NCBI GenBank assembly: GCA_016785225.1
Contig: JAFBJZ010000647.1
Span: 558,001-622,000 of the forward strand
Reading direction: 5' to 3'
Length of the DNA: 64,000 bases
From: Psettodes erumei
Lineage: Eukaryota; Chordata; Actinopteri; Pleuronectiformes; Psettodidae
The notes under the pieces are model-generated. The model ran no database searches, was not told the origin of the DNA, and was given only the letters and a program-made list of their open reading frames with translations. This document shows positions 1 to 11,417 of the stretch, piece after piece; position 1 is the stretch's first letter, and each line of letters begins with the position of its first letter. The position numbers were made by a program, and so were the translations under genes.

Positions 1-1835
1 CTTCAGTTTGAAAGTTGTCCCCAAAAGGTAGCCTATGATGGACACAAAGACTATATACTTGATTGTAAAATTTATTCAGTGTTATTTTTGGGCTGCACCT
101 GGGATTTGTTGACTATAGTGAAAATACAAGATAATGCTAGAGCTGTCATTTGAACTAATTCTAAGGAGCAGTTATCTCTTCAAACATGGCATACAATACA
201 ACCATAAAAATAGAGGGTTTACATCTGAAAAGGATCTTATTCATATGTTTTACCAGCTACAAAACACTAAAGATCTTAACCAAAAAGATTTATTTTATTA
301 TATTGCAGTGGCTTCAGCCCTACCATTTACTGTGCATGCTTGGATATGAGATACCATTATAGACTACTGACATTTTCTGGCTTTTCTTGGCAAAAATGTT
401 TGAATTTTTTTGCAGTTGTAATCTTCACACAAACAAACAAAATGGGGTTCAAACCATTTTGTACTGATGGTAATAAGTGTAACATTTCAACCACCTAATG
501 GGCTGACCCTCAAGTCCTTTTCTGTGTGAAGTGATGTCAATGAATTCAACTGTCAAGTTTTTTCAATTCAAACTTGCCTGTTCTCAGTACTTCAGTTTGT
601 GATTCATATTCCCAAAGTTATTGTCCAATTCTCAAATCAACAAATAATTAAAGTCACAGTAAATCAACTAAAAACAAATTCACTTCATTAATAAAATACA
701 CTCAAGATTTAACTAATCTTGAATTGACTTGCTGAAGAGGAGATCTAAGATAAAACGTCCATATTTGATTTTAAGAAGGTCATGCTTTCATATCTTTCTT
801 TTTTTTTTTTTTTTTACAAGTTACCTGCTGAGAAAAAAAAACCAACATCATTTTACCTTGTTGAGAACTTGGATGTGAAAAACAGCAAGCAATAAGCAAA
901 GTGATTTACATGAGTAACAGACACAGCTGAGTTTAAGTACCTACTGATCAGACAAGCCTGTGAGTCTTGAAACCAATCAGCAGCACTGAGGCCTTCTACA
1001 GAGGTGCATGTCAGTGCACCATGAGATCACCAGATGGAGCCAAAGTCAGTTTTCACTGTTCTGTGTTGTTCTGTGTCATAGCTTCTCCTTCTTGAATAGG
1101 TGAAAAAACTTTGCTCCCCAAGCTCTCCATTCTCTTCCCCTTTCTCCATGCAAAGAGTGTTCTGTTTTTAACAGGAGAGCAAAAGATGTTAGGCTGCTGG
1201 TTAAATTGCTTTGCATCAAATGAGGAGAATGCAGTTGGATTATTTTATTTTTTATTCTGTGCTGTTCAACTAGAAACTATTCATAACATATAATTTTGTA
1301 TCAAACTAATATTTACTGTGATCAATAGTTATAACTAATAAATTTCAAAATGGCTTTTAAATGTAACTTTGTCACTCTTTTTATTAACCTGCCTATGATA
1401 TTACAACTCACAATTCAATTTTTTTTCTGCTGTTAGCCCTTTTGTGATAGATTTGATGCAACCCACACAGTAGCTGCAGGAAGTCTGACTGATGGGTCAT
1501 TCAGTTTAGAACTGATAACTAATTTATTCATCTTTAGTATATAATTGAACACCAAGAAGGTATAACTATGAAGAATTAACCAATCATTTTGTCCTCTTGT
1601 TTCAACTTTCACAAACCATCTGTCTATGGAGGTTTGGAGGTGACAATCAATCGATTAATACAACTATAAGTACTCATCTCATCTGTCACTGAGTAAATAT
1701 TTTATGTGTATAATAGATTGTATGGATTTGAGTATAAGCTTGGGGGTCTTTTTAACATCTTTAAAATTGGACTATGAATGGCCAGGAATTTTTATGTTTT
1801 TAGTCATGTTGTCCACACATGATAAATTAATCTCA
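1..1835. other. AT-rich intergenic sequence, no gene seen
   Basis: I see no exon with plausible splice sites, no RNA gene and no recognisable transposon here. Open frames are short and lack family motifs. A T-run lies near 800-817. The segment ends where the CACTG terminus of the next element begins. Confidence 0.6.
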
Positions 1836-2586
1836 CACTGAAAAAAATAACTCATAAGATTTACTTAAAATATATATTGTAAGTATTTGCACGCAAATGA
1901 TTTAAGTAAAATTTAATACTGCAATATCAAGTAACACTCATTTGCAAGTATCAAGTAAAATTTACTTACCATAAAACATAACAGTTGTGACGATATTAAG
2001 TAACATTTACTTAATTACATCCAACTTTTAAGTTACATTTATTTAAACAAATTAAGTAAAGCCTACTTGTTTTTCATAGACAGGAACATCATTTTACTCA
2101 AAATTTTAAGTAAATTTTATATATCTGTATTATTTGCTGTACTGCTGTAATTTAGTAGATTTTAATTATTTTCTTGTGCTTGGCATTTTGATTTACTTGG
2201 TTGCATTACTCACTAAAATTAGGTAATCATATGCATTTAATATATATTTATCACATATTACACAACAACATTACAATGCAATTAAAGTGTTTATTTTTCA
2301 TTTTAAACAGTTCATCAAATACAACAAACAACAACACAGTATACACTACATCCAATATACATACACTGCCAAAATATTAGGAACACTGTCAACACTGTCA
2401 CTGTCAGTAGCATTAGATTGTGCAGGTGTCCCAATACTTTTGTAGATACAATTTATATCTGGAATAGTGCTTTTTAAATATGCAGTGAAAAACTTGCAAC
2501 CCTCTGAAAGAGAATTTCAACATCTGTTACAGAAATATAATAATAACTTGTGTCATCAAACTTATTTTTAAATGATTACAATCATT

Positions 2587-3078
2587 CTATACCAAGCAGT
2601 CTTCAAAAAGTTCCTCTTCCTTCTCACCAAGGTACAGTATAAGGCTGCGGATGATGGTTTCACATTTCATCTCAATGCTCTGCTTCTGTGAACAGATTAA
2701 AAACATGAACATAACCATTATACATACACAATGAACTGTCAAGTGAAAACCCAAGTGTATATGTTTGCTCTTGTGTTTTAAGTGCTTGGACCCAGAGCGT
2801 GCAAGGGCATTGACTCTACCAAGTGTGAGACTTGTGCTGTATGTGTGTATATGTGTGTGTGAGTGAGGAAAAAAGTAGGCCCATCTCCTGTAAAAACATA
2901 TGAACAAACAAAACAAGCACACCTGACTCAATCTGTCCAGGTGCGGTCTCATCTTGATCCCCTCAGCACCTCCCTTGGCTTTCATCAGCTAAATAAGTTT
3001 TGGTGTGTATTCATCAAGTTTGTGCATGAATGTTTGCTCCAGGGGAATGGTAGTTATTCTCCTGAATTCCTCCTTGAT
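2587..3078 (-). pseudogene. Spliced gene remnant inside the CACTA-like element (two exons, SAM-domain-protein-like)
   Basis: Two phase-0 exons are visible on the minus strand. The first is 3078 to 2923 (156 bp), preceded by a CAG acceptor and followed by a GTGTGC donor. The second is 2685 to 2587, preceded by CACAG and ending in TAG. The first reads IKEEFRRITTIPLEQ, then a segment around YTPKL, and KAKGGAEG further on. The second reads KQSIEMKCETIIRSL and ends in ELFEDCLV. The style resembles C-terminal parts of uncharacterised fish proteins often named SAMD3-like, a resemblance recalled rather than searched. An in-frame TAG follows YTPKLI in the first exon, so this copy is probably broken. 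A further small exon may end at the GTAGGT donor near 3234. Transcription would start from the CpG block at 3.7 kb. Confidence 0.5.
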
Positions 3079-3687
3079 CTGAATGGACAAAAGATTCACA
3101 AGTACATCAACATTTTTATATGAATTTACATGTTTGAAAAGAAAATTACTTAGTTCATTAGAAAATTCATTCATTAATTATTGTTACAGCTCAATAAAGC
3201 AAGTAAAATGTTTAAGGCTTTATAGATTAACCTACCTGAGTGACCATCAGACTTTCACCAGACTGGTGAAAATTTAGACAATTTATTATGAGCGTGGATA
3301 CTAAAACGGACACATTTGGTATCGAAAGTATCGGTCCGCACATCACGAAGTTGCTGTGGGCTACACAACGCACGGCACAGCCATGCTACTAGCTAACTAG
3401 CTTCTTGTCAAAAAAAGAAAAGAAAGAAAACTGCCAGCGAAGTCTCTTTGTATTCGTAAGCTGGTGCTCTCAAAGACCTCTGGCACTTCTGTCACTAAAC
3501 ATGTGTTTACTATAGTGCGGATATTTTTACCGGGAAAAACTGCAGCCCTCCCACTTACAGCCAGCCCGGACTAATGTAGCGTTATGCTAACTTTAAATAA
3601 ACTTATGAACAGTAACATATCTAACTATCAAAATACATGCCCAGCTATATATTATCACAAATTTTAAACAGAACCGTAACAACTTAC

Positions 3688-3775
3688 CTGCGAAATTGCT
3701 CTGTGATCCTGTAACGTCCGGAGGAGCGAAGCCGGTCCTGTTGTATTGTGCGCATGCGCCGTGCATGCGGTTCAA
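3688..3775 (-). promoter_or_regulatory. CpG-rich promoter-like block with NRF1 palindrome and 5' exon donor
   Basis: The palindrome TGCGCATGCGC at 3749-3759 is a perfect NRF1 consensus site. It lies in a CpG-rich patch within otherwise AT-rich DNA. On the minus strand the sequence reaches TTTCGCAG followed by a GTAAGT donor at 3687/3686, as expected for a short non-coding first exon. It would drive the gene remnant at 3078-2587. The boundaries of the exon start are not visible. Confidence 0.45.
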
Positions 3776-4261
3776 AATGCTACACTTTCTGAGTAAAGTT
3801 TATGTAGTATTTCTAGGTTTAGGTGCATACAACTATTAAACATTTAAATACTATGAGGAAACAAAAGTAAAACTTACTCTTCTCCCATAGTACATGTATT
3901 ACGTTAATACAATGTTTAATTTTACTTAAAACACTCTAGTTCTCACTGAATCTTAAAAATACAAGGTAGAAATGATGAAAGTTATTCTAATAGAGTTTAC
4001 TACACCAAAAAGTCACTTTTTCAGTGCATCTGTGGACTAATGATACTGATCAATTTTTCCCCTCGATATCTCCATATCGCAATTTACAGGACATTCTTGA
4101 AGTCCTGTAAAGTCCAGTATGTTTGTTGTTATGTTATGTAAGTGTCAGTAGTGGCACTACAAACATATTCAGAAGGACACAGATTGTGGTTTGACCTTTT
4201 TAGCATGCATAAAACAAGACAGAGACCAAACCAACTAACCAACTAACATAACATAATCTAA

Positions 4262-4475
4262 CCTGTTAACCATGTTATGTTAAGTTGATTGGTGACTCTA
4301 CATTGCCCGTAGGTGTGACACTGAGTGTGAGTGGTTGATTGTCTCTATGTATCAGCCCAGTGATAGACTGGCGACCTGTCCAAGCTGTACCCAACCCTCA
4401 CCTAATATCAGCAGGGATTGGCTCAGCATCTCCATGATGTTGAACAGATAAGTGGCATAGACAATGGATTGACAG
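4262..4475 (+). repeat. Fish SINE body/tail fragment
   Basis: This stretch matches, by reading, the common fish repeat body also found at 14.13 kb and 61.93 kb in this window. It has a GTTGATTGGTGACTCTA-like segment followed by a stretch about a tiled TGTCTCTATGT and GACTGGCGACCTGTCC. The tRNA-like head is missing, so it is 5' truncated. Confidence 0.6.
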
Positions 4476-6419
4476 ATGTTCATGTAGTTAAGCCCACAGC
4501 TCTGCACTTTGAGCAAGCACAGATATTCTGAACAGAGGAATGCTTATTTTCATTAAAAATACTTCAGTAAACTAAATCCATAGCTGAATATGAATATGTT
4601 CACTCTGAAAATTAAATTAGTTAAGTTCTGAAAATCAATGTGTTGCAAGATAAATTTCTGAAAAAGTTCCAGTGTAAAGCTGTATGCACCTCTATAGTAT
4701 ATCTCATGTGATATGAACGTGCAGTTGCCATGGTTACTGTTGCCACTCAGCTGTGCAGAGAGTGCCATTGGATGTTACTGTGGAGTTGGGGAGGGGTGGC
4801 TGTATGTTGGTGAAGAAATCCTTTCATTACATAATATTTGGAGCGAACACAGAGCATTAGTCATGCATCTCTCCATCAAAGCAGAACTGACTCTGTTGAG
4901 CAGCAGATTAACAAAAAGAATATTTACATTAACAACACAGCCTTCATGTTCTTCAAACTATCTCTTTCCTCCCTCTGCCTGTTTTTGTCTGTCTCACTAC
5001 AGGAAAACAGTGGCCTACACTGTGAAGCAGAGAGACCATTAAAATTCATCAGAACCCATTTCAGATCCTGACAGCCACAATACTCTTCTCTTTCTGGCAT
5101 TGTTAACTAACTCTGTAGCTCTGTGATGCTGGTGCCAGTCTTGGGTTATCAGTCCTCTCATTAATATACTTTCCAGATTCATCAATCAATAAACAGTGGA
5201 GAAGGACATGAATGACTGTAGAGAGGATGAGCCATTAATAGAACAAACAAAAACAACAGTATCACAAGTTAAGATAATTCACTTTGGAAATCATGTTTGT
5301 ATGGTTGTTTCCATACAGTGTATAAGCAGATTGTCAGAAAAAAATGAAAAGTTATTATAAAAAGTCACATAAAAAATCGAATAATATTTACACCATAAAG
5401 TTGTCATTGGTGTCAAAATGCTGATTTTGATATTAACTTTTATTCTGATCAATTTTGGGGAGTGGAAATAGTCATTACAAACTACTGGAATTGTGTTAAT
5501 TGTTGTTGTTAAACCATGGAATGTAGATACTCCCTTTCGACAAAGAGGCAATTAAGACAGTAATTGCATCTGCTGGTATGGAAGAGTGAAACAATCGTGA
5601 AGTTGGTATACTTTTGTTTGACGTCACATGTGTTTTTGAGCACTGAGGAGGAGGATTGATGTTGATATGAAGTCATTAAGAACACTGACAACAACTAGAC
5701 TGATTTTAATCGGTTTGCCTGCAGTGTAGTTAACACTGAGACAGTACAATGATCTGGAGACATCTGAAGCCACTCTTCTGAACTCAGTGAGCTTGATGGG
5801 AGAAGGCTGAACAGGTGGTTTTTCAATACGGGATCTAATTGTGCTCCATTTTAAGTTTTTGATACTTTTTCATATAACCTAATCAACATGTACTTTTGCA
5901 TAACTTTTTCCCTGACCTATTTGAGAAGCCCGCTTGATCTTCAGGGTACTGGTTGTTTGACAGTACCCCTTGCATAATGCTGCTGCTGACTCTGGTGTCT
6001 TTCAGAATATATGTACATATACTGAGATCATCTGACACTATCGCATAGGTGGGGTTAAACATATGCACACAGCACTTTAATTTATTTTTTTCTTTTAATT
6101 TCACTTCACCAACTTGTACTATTTTTTGTTGGACCATTACAAAAATCCAAAAAACCTATCCACTGAAATTACAAGCAGTAATGCAATCAAATAACTTAAG
6201 GGGGTGACTACTTTCGCAAGACAGTGTTGTGTCTGACTTCTCTCTCCGGAAAATAGAGGAAAATCTAATAACAGTTTTATATATGCTTTAGTGCCAAGCA
6301 TTCAAGACCCCTGCTGTTTGTTTTGGATTCTTATATAGCTCTCAATCAAGTTTCATAGCAGCTTGCTTGGTTATTTTGTTTGGTCTCCCAATTCTTGGTC
6401 AAGTTTTAAAGTTACAAAT
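4476..6419. other. Intergenic, no gene seen
   Basis: Open frames in this stretch are short and do not show conserved motifs or a splice-consistent exon chain. No RNA gene or clear transposon terminus was recognised. Confidence 0.5.
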
Positions 6420-6838
6420 GGATACTGTTGTGAATTCCCTGCTGTGAGGAGTACACGTCACAGCAAACTGCTGTTTGGTAAACTTCGGTGTCGTCAATTA
6501 GTTGAGTTAATCCTCCACCGATGTTCAGCGCTCTCCTCCATCCCTTTGTACAACAGTGTGCGTTGGTGATGATGATGAAGTTACGCGATGAGCGGATATT
6601 GTTTACGTTTAGTGTTTGATGAGAGCTAATTCAGTTAATTATAAGACGTTTATTTCTCCTGTCGCTGATTATTTAGCTGTGTAGCTGTCGTTCATTAAAG
6701 GCTGCTATCATATTGATGCTAGCGGTAATTGATCGGTAGCCGACGGGCTCTCTCGGTTTAGTTTGGTCACATGACCTGCCTGTTCCGCCAAGCCGCTCTG
6801 TTATGTAATGATCCTACACTGATCCCTATCAGTGTTTT
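6420..6838. promoter_or_regulatory. CpG-enriched promoter-like segment with perfect E-box palindrome
   Basis: CpG dinucleotides are frequent here compared with both flanks. A perfect 12-bp palindrome, GGTCACATGACC, at 6765-6776 contains the CACATG/TCACATGA core used by USF/MiT-TFE factors. No exon can be assigned. The segment is cut on the right by the hairpin repeat array, and the sequence on the far side (about 8926-9090) contains TATATATA-like sequence, so an older promoter or LTR may have been split. Confidence 0.3.
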
Positions 6839-6843
6839 AATTA

Positions 6844-7620
6844 GGGCCCGAGCACCTTCAGTGCGAAGGCCCTATTGTATTTCAAGGGATTATTATTATT
6901 TTTCTTTTTTTTAATTATTATTATTAGGGCCCGAGCACCTTCAGTGCGAAGGCCCTATTGTATTTCAAGGGATTATTATTATTTTCTTTTTTTTAATTAT
7001 TATTATTAGGGCCCGAGCACCTTCAGTGCGAAGGCCCTATTGTAATTCAAGGGATTATAATTATTTTTCTTTTTTTTTTATTATTAGGGCCCGAGCACCT
7101 TCAGTGCGAAGGCCCTATTGTATTTCAAGGGATTATTATTCTTTTTCTTTTTTTTTATTATTATAATTATTATTAGGGCCCGAGCACCTTCAGTGCGAAG
7201 GCCCTATTGTATTTCAAGGGATTATTATTATTTTTCTTTCTTTTTTTAAATTATTCTTATTATTATTAGGGCCCGAGCACCTTCAGTGCGAAGGCCCTAT
7301 TGTATTTCAAGGGATTATTATTATTTTTCTTTTTTTAAATTATTATTATTATTATTATTAGGGCCCGAGCACCTTCAGTGCAAAGGCCCTATTGTATTTC
7401 GAGGGATTATTATTATTTTTCTTTTTTAAAAAAAAAATATTATTATTATTATTATTATTAGGGCCCGAGCACCTTCAGTGTGAAGGCCCTATTGTATTTC
7501 GAGGGATTATTATTATTTTTCTTTTTTAAAAAAAAATATTATTATTATTATTATTATTAGGGCCCGAGCACCTTCAGTGTGAAGGCCCTATTGTATTTCA
7601 AGGGATTATTATTATTTTTC

Positions 7621-7651
<31 letters not shown>

Positions 7652-7790
7652 GGGCACGAGCACCTTCAGTGCGAAGGCCCTATTGTATTTCAAGGGATTA
7701 TTATTATTTTTCTTTTTATTATTATTATTATTATTATTATTAGGGCCCGAGCACCTTCAGTGCAAAGGCCCTATTGTATTTCAAGGGATT
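6844..7790. repeat. Tandem array of 11 hairpin units (78-100 bp period)
   Basis: Units begin at 6844, 6927, 7009, 7087, 7176, 7269, 7361, 7461, 7560, 7652 and 7743. Each has a stem-loop: GGGCC, CGA, GCAC, loop CTTCA, GTGC, GAA, GGCCC. A conserved tail with TATTGTATTTCAAGGGATT follows, then T-rich and ATT-rich sequence. Units 7 and 8 share TTCGAGGG and an A-run; units 8 and 9 share GTGT in the stem. Neighbours therefore share derived changes, which indicates growth by local duplication. Confidence 0.9.
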
Positions 7791-7800
7791 ATTATTATTT

Positions 7801-7803
7801 TTC

Positions 7804-7865
<62 letters not shown>
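7801..7865 (+). repeat. (ATT)n microsatellite
   Basis: An almost pure ATT/TTA trinucleotide run links the last hairpin unit to the element core. Confidence 0.9.
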
Positions 7866-7866
<1 letters not shown>

Positions 7867-8925
7867 TTTTCACGACTTTTCTAGCGCATTTTTCGAGGCC
7901 TGAACATGCTCAAAAACTCACCAAATTTTGCACACGCGTCAGGTCCGGCGAAAAATTGCATATTTTAAGGGTCTCAAAAATGGGCGGAGCAAAATGGCTT
8001 GGTGGCGCCCCCTGGAAATTTTCAAATACCCCTCCCCATTGGGGTTATTTCGACCGAGACAGATGAAATTTGGTGGGTGCGTAGAGAATGACAAGACCTT
8101 CGAAAAAGTCTCTTGCGGCCATGACTCAAACCCAACAGGAAGTCGGCCATTTTGATTTGAATATGCAAATTTTGGGCGTTTTTGGCCATTCGCACGTGTT
8201 GTATTTGAAGGAACTCCTCCTAGGGATTTCGTTGTATCGACTTCAAACTTGATGTACTGACTCTCGAGGCTTTGGTGATCAAAAGTTATCAAAAGCTTCA
8301 ATGGTACGTGAACGAAATGGGCGTGGTGGCGCGGCGAATTTTGATGTTTCGCCAGAAAGCACGAAACTGCCATAACTTCAGTGTACGTGCTCCAATCTCA
8401 GCCAAACTTCACATGGATGATAATAATCCCCTCCCGGAGGTATCCGCATATTCATATTCCTTGAAAGTCACAGCGCCACCTATTGGCGACATGAAATCAC
8501 ATGTTTTGTACTTTGATGTTCAACATCAAGCATCTAAATCCGATGAAGCTACATTTTACTGTGGTAAGCCTTGAGACATGGTAGATGCACAGTTCTGAAG
8601 ATGACATTCTCCCGCCTCCTGGGGTTCCGGTGGCGGGTCAGCGAAGTTGGATCCCTCGCCATCGCCATCTAAAGCGTTGTAAGTCTCAAATGCCTCATCC
8701 GATCTGCTTCAAATTACACACGTACAATTGGGGCGGCGTCCTGAAGAGACCTGAGGGACTATGTTGTCGCATTGTTGTAGCGCCACCTATTGGCGACAGG
8801 AGGAAATGTTCAAAAACGCCTCCCCATCGGGGTTTTCGGGGAAATTCGGGGAATTCAGCGTCAGCCGGGTCCCCCGAGTTGGCGCAGGGGTGCGAGGGCC
8901 CGTTATCACTGCTTGCAGTTTTAAT

Positions 8926-11120
8926 TCATGTTATTCTGTTATTAATGCCACTGTATAGTAGGTTGAGTTCAATAAATTCATCTAAAGGAAAGAAGTTGCT
9001 GCGTCTTCTCTGACCGGAGGATTAGGCCAGTATATATACGGCCAGCGTATCATCACCGAAATACTCCGCTACAGATACAGATACAAAGTTTTTTTTCTAT
9101 CCATGTTTCCTCCATGTCTGGATTATGGTCTTCTCTATATTCATATATCCCTCTCCATTTTTATGACATATCGTAATTTCATTTTAATGTCATCTAATAG
9201 TCGTTTTCCTGATCATCTTGCTTGTTTTGCTCTCAGCAAACTGCTTGAGACTGATCCTGGAGAAATACCCACTTGAAAATGTGAATTACAGGTCTACTTT
9301 AACACACCTGCTTCCAGTCATTGAGCATATGTGTTGACAATGGTTTTAAAGACTCAGACACCTGATTCATGGTGATTATCTGTTCTGTATCTGATGTAAA
9401 CTTTTGCACTGATTTAAAAAAAAAAAATCTAATTTATTATTAGAAAAACATTTCATACTCTTTGACCATTGTTTAACTTTGGAGGGACAGCTGGAGGGGC
9501 ATTTACACTAACTGACTGTGTGTTAAATATTCTATTAATGGAAAATACATTTTACATTTACATTTATTTTGGTACCAGATGAAAAGTGTGTGTGTGTGTG
9601 TGTGTGGGGGGGGGGGGTGTCAACAAATTTATTGTGATTCATCCTCTTGGCTGCATAGTTATTTATACCAAATCCACCCAAACTCAGTGGGGGAATTTCA
9701 CAAATAAAAGAAGTTGGCAAACTAATAGCTGAACTGGAGGAAAAGGGAGAAAAAAACACAAGTGTTTCCAATTAGCTGTGAAAAAAATAAAATTTCAGAC
9801 ATTTCTCAGATGACTCTTTATTGATACAATTCTTTTTCATGAAACATGACATGACAGATTCAAAATAAATATTTTTTTTCATCTGTAATGTGACAGCAAA
9901 ATGAAGGGACACATTTGAAAGGGTATCAATTTAGCCACACTGAAAGCAAATTTTGTTGTAACATCTGAAATAATACTAAAAAGAAAAAAATAATAATAAA
10001 AAGCTAAAAAGGTACATTGTTCTGATCTCAAATTATTGCCTGATAATGTTCTCAGTTTAGCTTAGTGGGAGTAATGAGTAATGAGTACATTACTGACTAA
10101 GAGTAAGGATTTAATGACCTATGTTTATACTGTAGTAAATCTAGAGTCAGAAATTGGTCCTTCCTCTTATTTCCAACATAAACGCTATGAGTCGTAAAGA
10201 CAATTTTAATGCACTGTGGTGATAGGTAGTTTTGTTGTTATGATTCTTTTATAAATGGTCTGACCATTAGTACTATTGAGCCACTGATATAATGACTTGG
10301 CTAAAACAATGTCCACAGAAATGCAAATGAATTAGTGGGGTTCCCACATTTTCTGTTTACATATACTAGTGAGGACATAGCCTGAAGCTGTTCTATCACC
10401 CAACACTTGGTAGGACTGTCTCACAATGTACATTCCATAGCATTATCATCATGAGGCGATCACAAGTCTAAAAATTTGCTTGCATATATATATATATAAA
10501 CCTTAGCAGTTGATGGGCATGGTCCACAATCCACAACTGTATGGTCAGTACTGAAAACCTTCCCATCCAAACTATGTCATTAAAATCACCAATGTTGATT
10601 AATCATTAAAAACATTAGCATAACTATCTGAGCAACTGTCTGCGGCACAATTCAAGGCACATTCAAATGCATCGAGCTTAAGGAAAAGGCTTTCTTTTTC
10701 AAATTAGGCAATGCATATTATTTATCTTTTTAAAAAGATGGATTCAATATTATTATTATATAAAATCCTGTAATGTAATTTAACACCCACCAATTGTAGT
10801 ATAAAACACACACATGATCCCATGATATTCTGTAGCCTCGGTAGTTTCTGTCTTTTCAACTTCAAAGCATTAATGCCAAATAAATATATATTACTGTTGA
10901 CTGCAGCAAGACATTATAAATAACAAAATAATGTTGAGTATGATTTAGACTAGAGAATATAGGAAGTACAACAAAAAACATCACAGGCCACTATTCCTGT
11001 TCCATTGTTTAGTATCTTTTTTAGTTGGTGTCAATCAAACATTTAGGCTACTTTTTCTGTGCAATGCCAGTGTATGACTGAGTGAAGAATGTAAAATCTA
11101 AGATTTTATAAGAAGGACAT
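8926..11120. other. Intergenic, possible extended 3' UTR of the carbonic anhydrase gene
   Basis: No coding exon was recognised. Apart from a GT/G tract at 9586-9617 and an AT tract at 10484-10498, the DNA is unremarkable. Several minus-strand AATAAA hexamers occur (for example near 9816), so the carbonic anhydrase transcript could extend well into this segment. Confidence 0.4.
9586..9617 (+). repeat. (GT)n followed by G-run
   Basis: About ten GT units are followed by a run of about 13 bases that is almost all G. Confidence 0.9.
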
Positions 11121-11126
11121 TTTATT
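11121..11126 (-). terminator. Candidate polyadenylation signal of the carbonic anhydrase gene
   Basis: AATAAA on the minus strand, about 170 bases after the stop codon at 11298. It is the first canonical hexamer seen downstream; other hexamers follow further left, so alternative ends are likely. Confidence 0.4.
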
Positions 11127-11297
11127 TGGTCAAAGCTTTGGAATTTAAGAAGTTATTTATGTTGTCATAGAAAGCAGATGTATGCTTATTCTACTTTTCA
11201 AGTTGTTGTTGTTTGGGTTAATGTAAGGTAAGTGAAGACTTCAGAAAAGGATGAAAGAATAAGCAAGTGGTGTGGGAGCTATGAAGATGAGCAAAGT

Positions 11298-11417
11298 TTA
11301 TTTGAAGGAGGCGCGGACCTGACGGCCTTTCAGAGGCTGAGCAGGTCGGTAGTTGTCCACCATGCAGCATGGAGCTTCTTCTGCTCCAGTGAAGAGGAGG
11401 CTGCGGAACTTGGCCAT
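11298..11417 (-). CDS. cahz: Carbonic anhydrase coding exon 7
   Basis: It is entered after ATTAG. It encodes MAKFRSLLFTG, then CCMVDNYRPAQPLKGR, and ends VRASFK before TAA at 11300-11298. The C-terminus matches the cytosolic CA family, with no added membrane anchor. Confidence 0.95.
   Translation of the reverse strand: MAKFRSLLFTGAEEAPCCMVDNYRPAQPLKGRQVRASFK

Larger units (their letters stand above)
1836..4026. mobile_element. CACTA/EnSpm-like DNA element, non-autonomous, 2.2 kb
   Basis: The left end starts CACTGAAAAA at 1836 and the right end is its inverse, TTTTTCAGTG, finishing at 4026. This gives 10-bp perfect terminal inverted repeats with the CACTG start typical of animal EnSpm/CACTA elements. 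The outer 350 bp on the left and 240 bp on the right are AT-rich and full of AAGTAAA/TTTACTT motifs, resembling subterminal transposase-binding repeats. The centre holds a CpG-rich promoter-like block and a spliced gene remnant, both on the minus strand. No transposase was seen. Flanks share only the dinucleotide CA, so the target duplication is uncertain. The superfamily rests on the terminus only; another TIR class is possible. Confidence 0.55.
6841..8925. mobile_element. Hairpin-ended interspersed element, copy 1 (with amplified terminus)
   Basis: The element consists of a hairpin-bearing terminus repeated 11 times (6844-7790), an (ATT)n tract to about 7865, and a core of about 1.05 kb ending near GCAGTTTTAAT at 8925. 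An inverted relative lies at 30340-32212 and shares the core and both ends, which defines the unit. There is no convincing protein: the frames at 8272-8574 and 8585-9013 do not correspond to a family I know and are partly preserved only because the second copy shares the nucleotides. On the minus strand the hairpin lies at the 3' end and is followed by CTAA then T, as in Helitron-type termini. The class is unproven. Confidence 0.65.

Noticed and set aside
6844..7790. Regularly spaced repeats resembling a CRISPR array
   Set aside because: The spacing sequences are themselves repeated and T/ATT-rich rather than unique spacers, and this is vertebrate DNA without cas genes.
8272..9013. Two open frames (about 100 and 142 residues) inside the hairpin element
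   Set aside because: No start context, domain or codon pattern; the inverted copy shares the DNA but with frame breaks, so conservation is at the nucleotide level.
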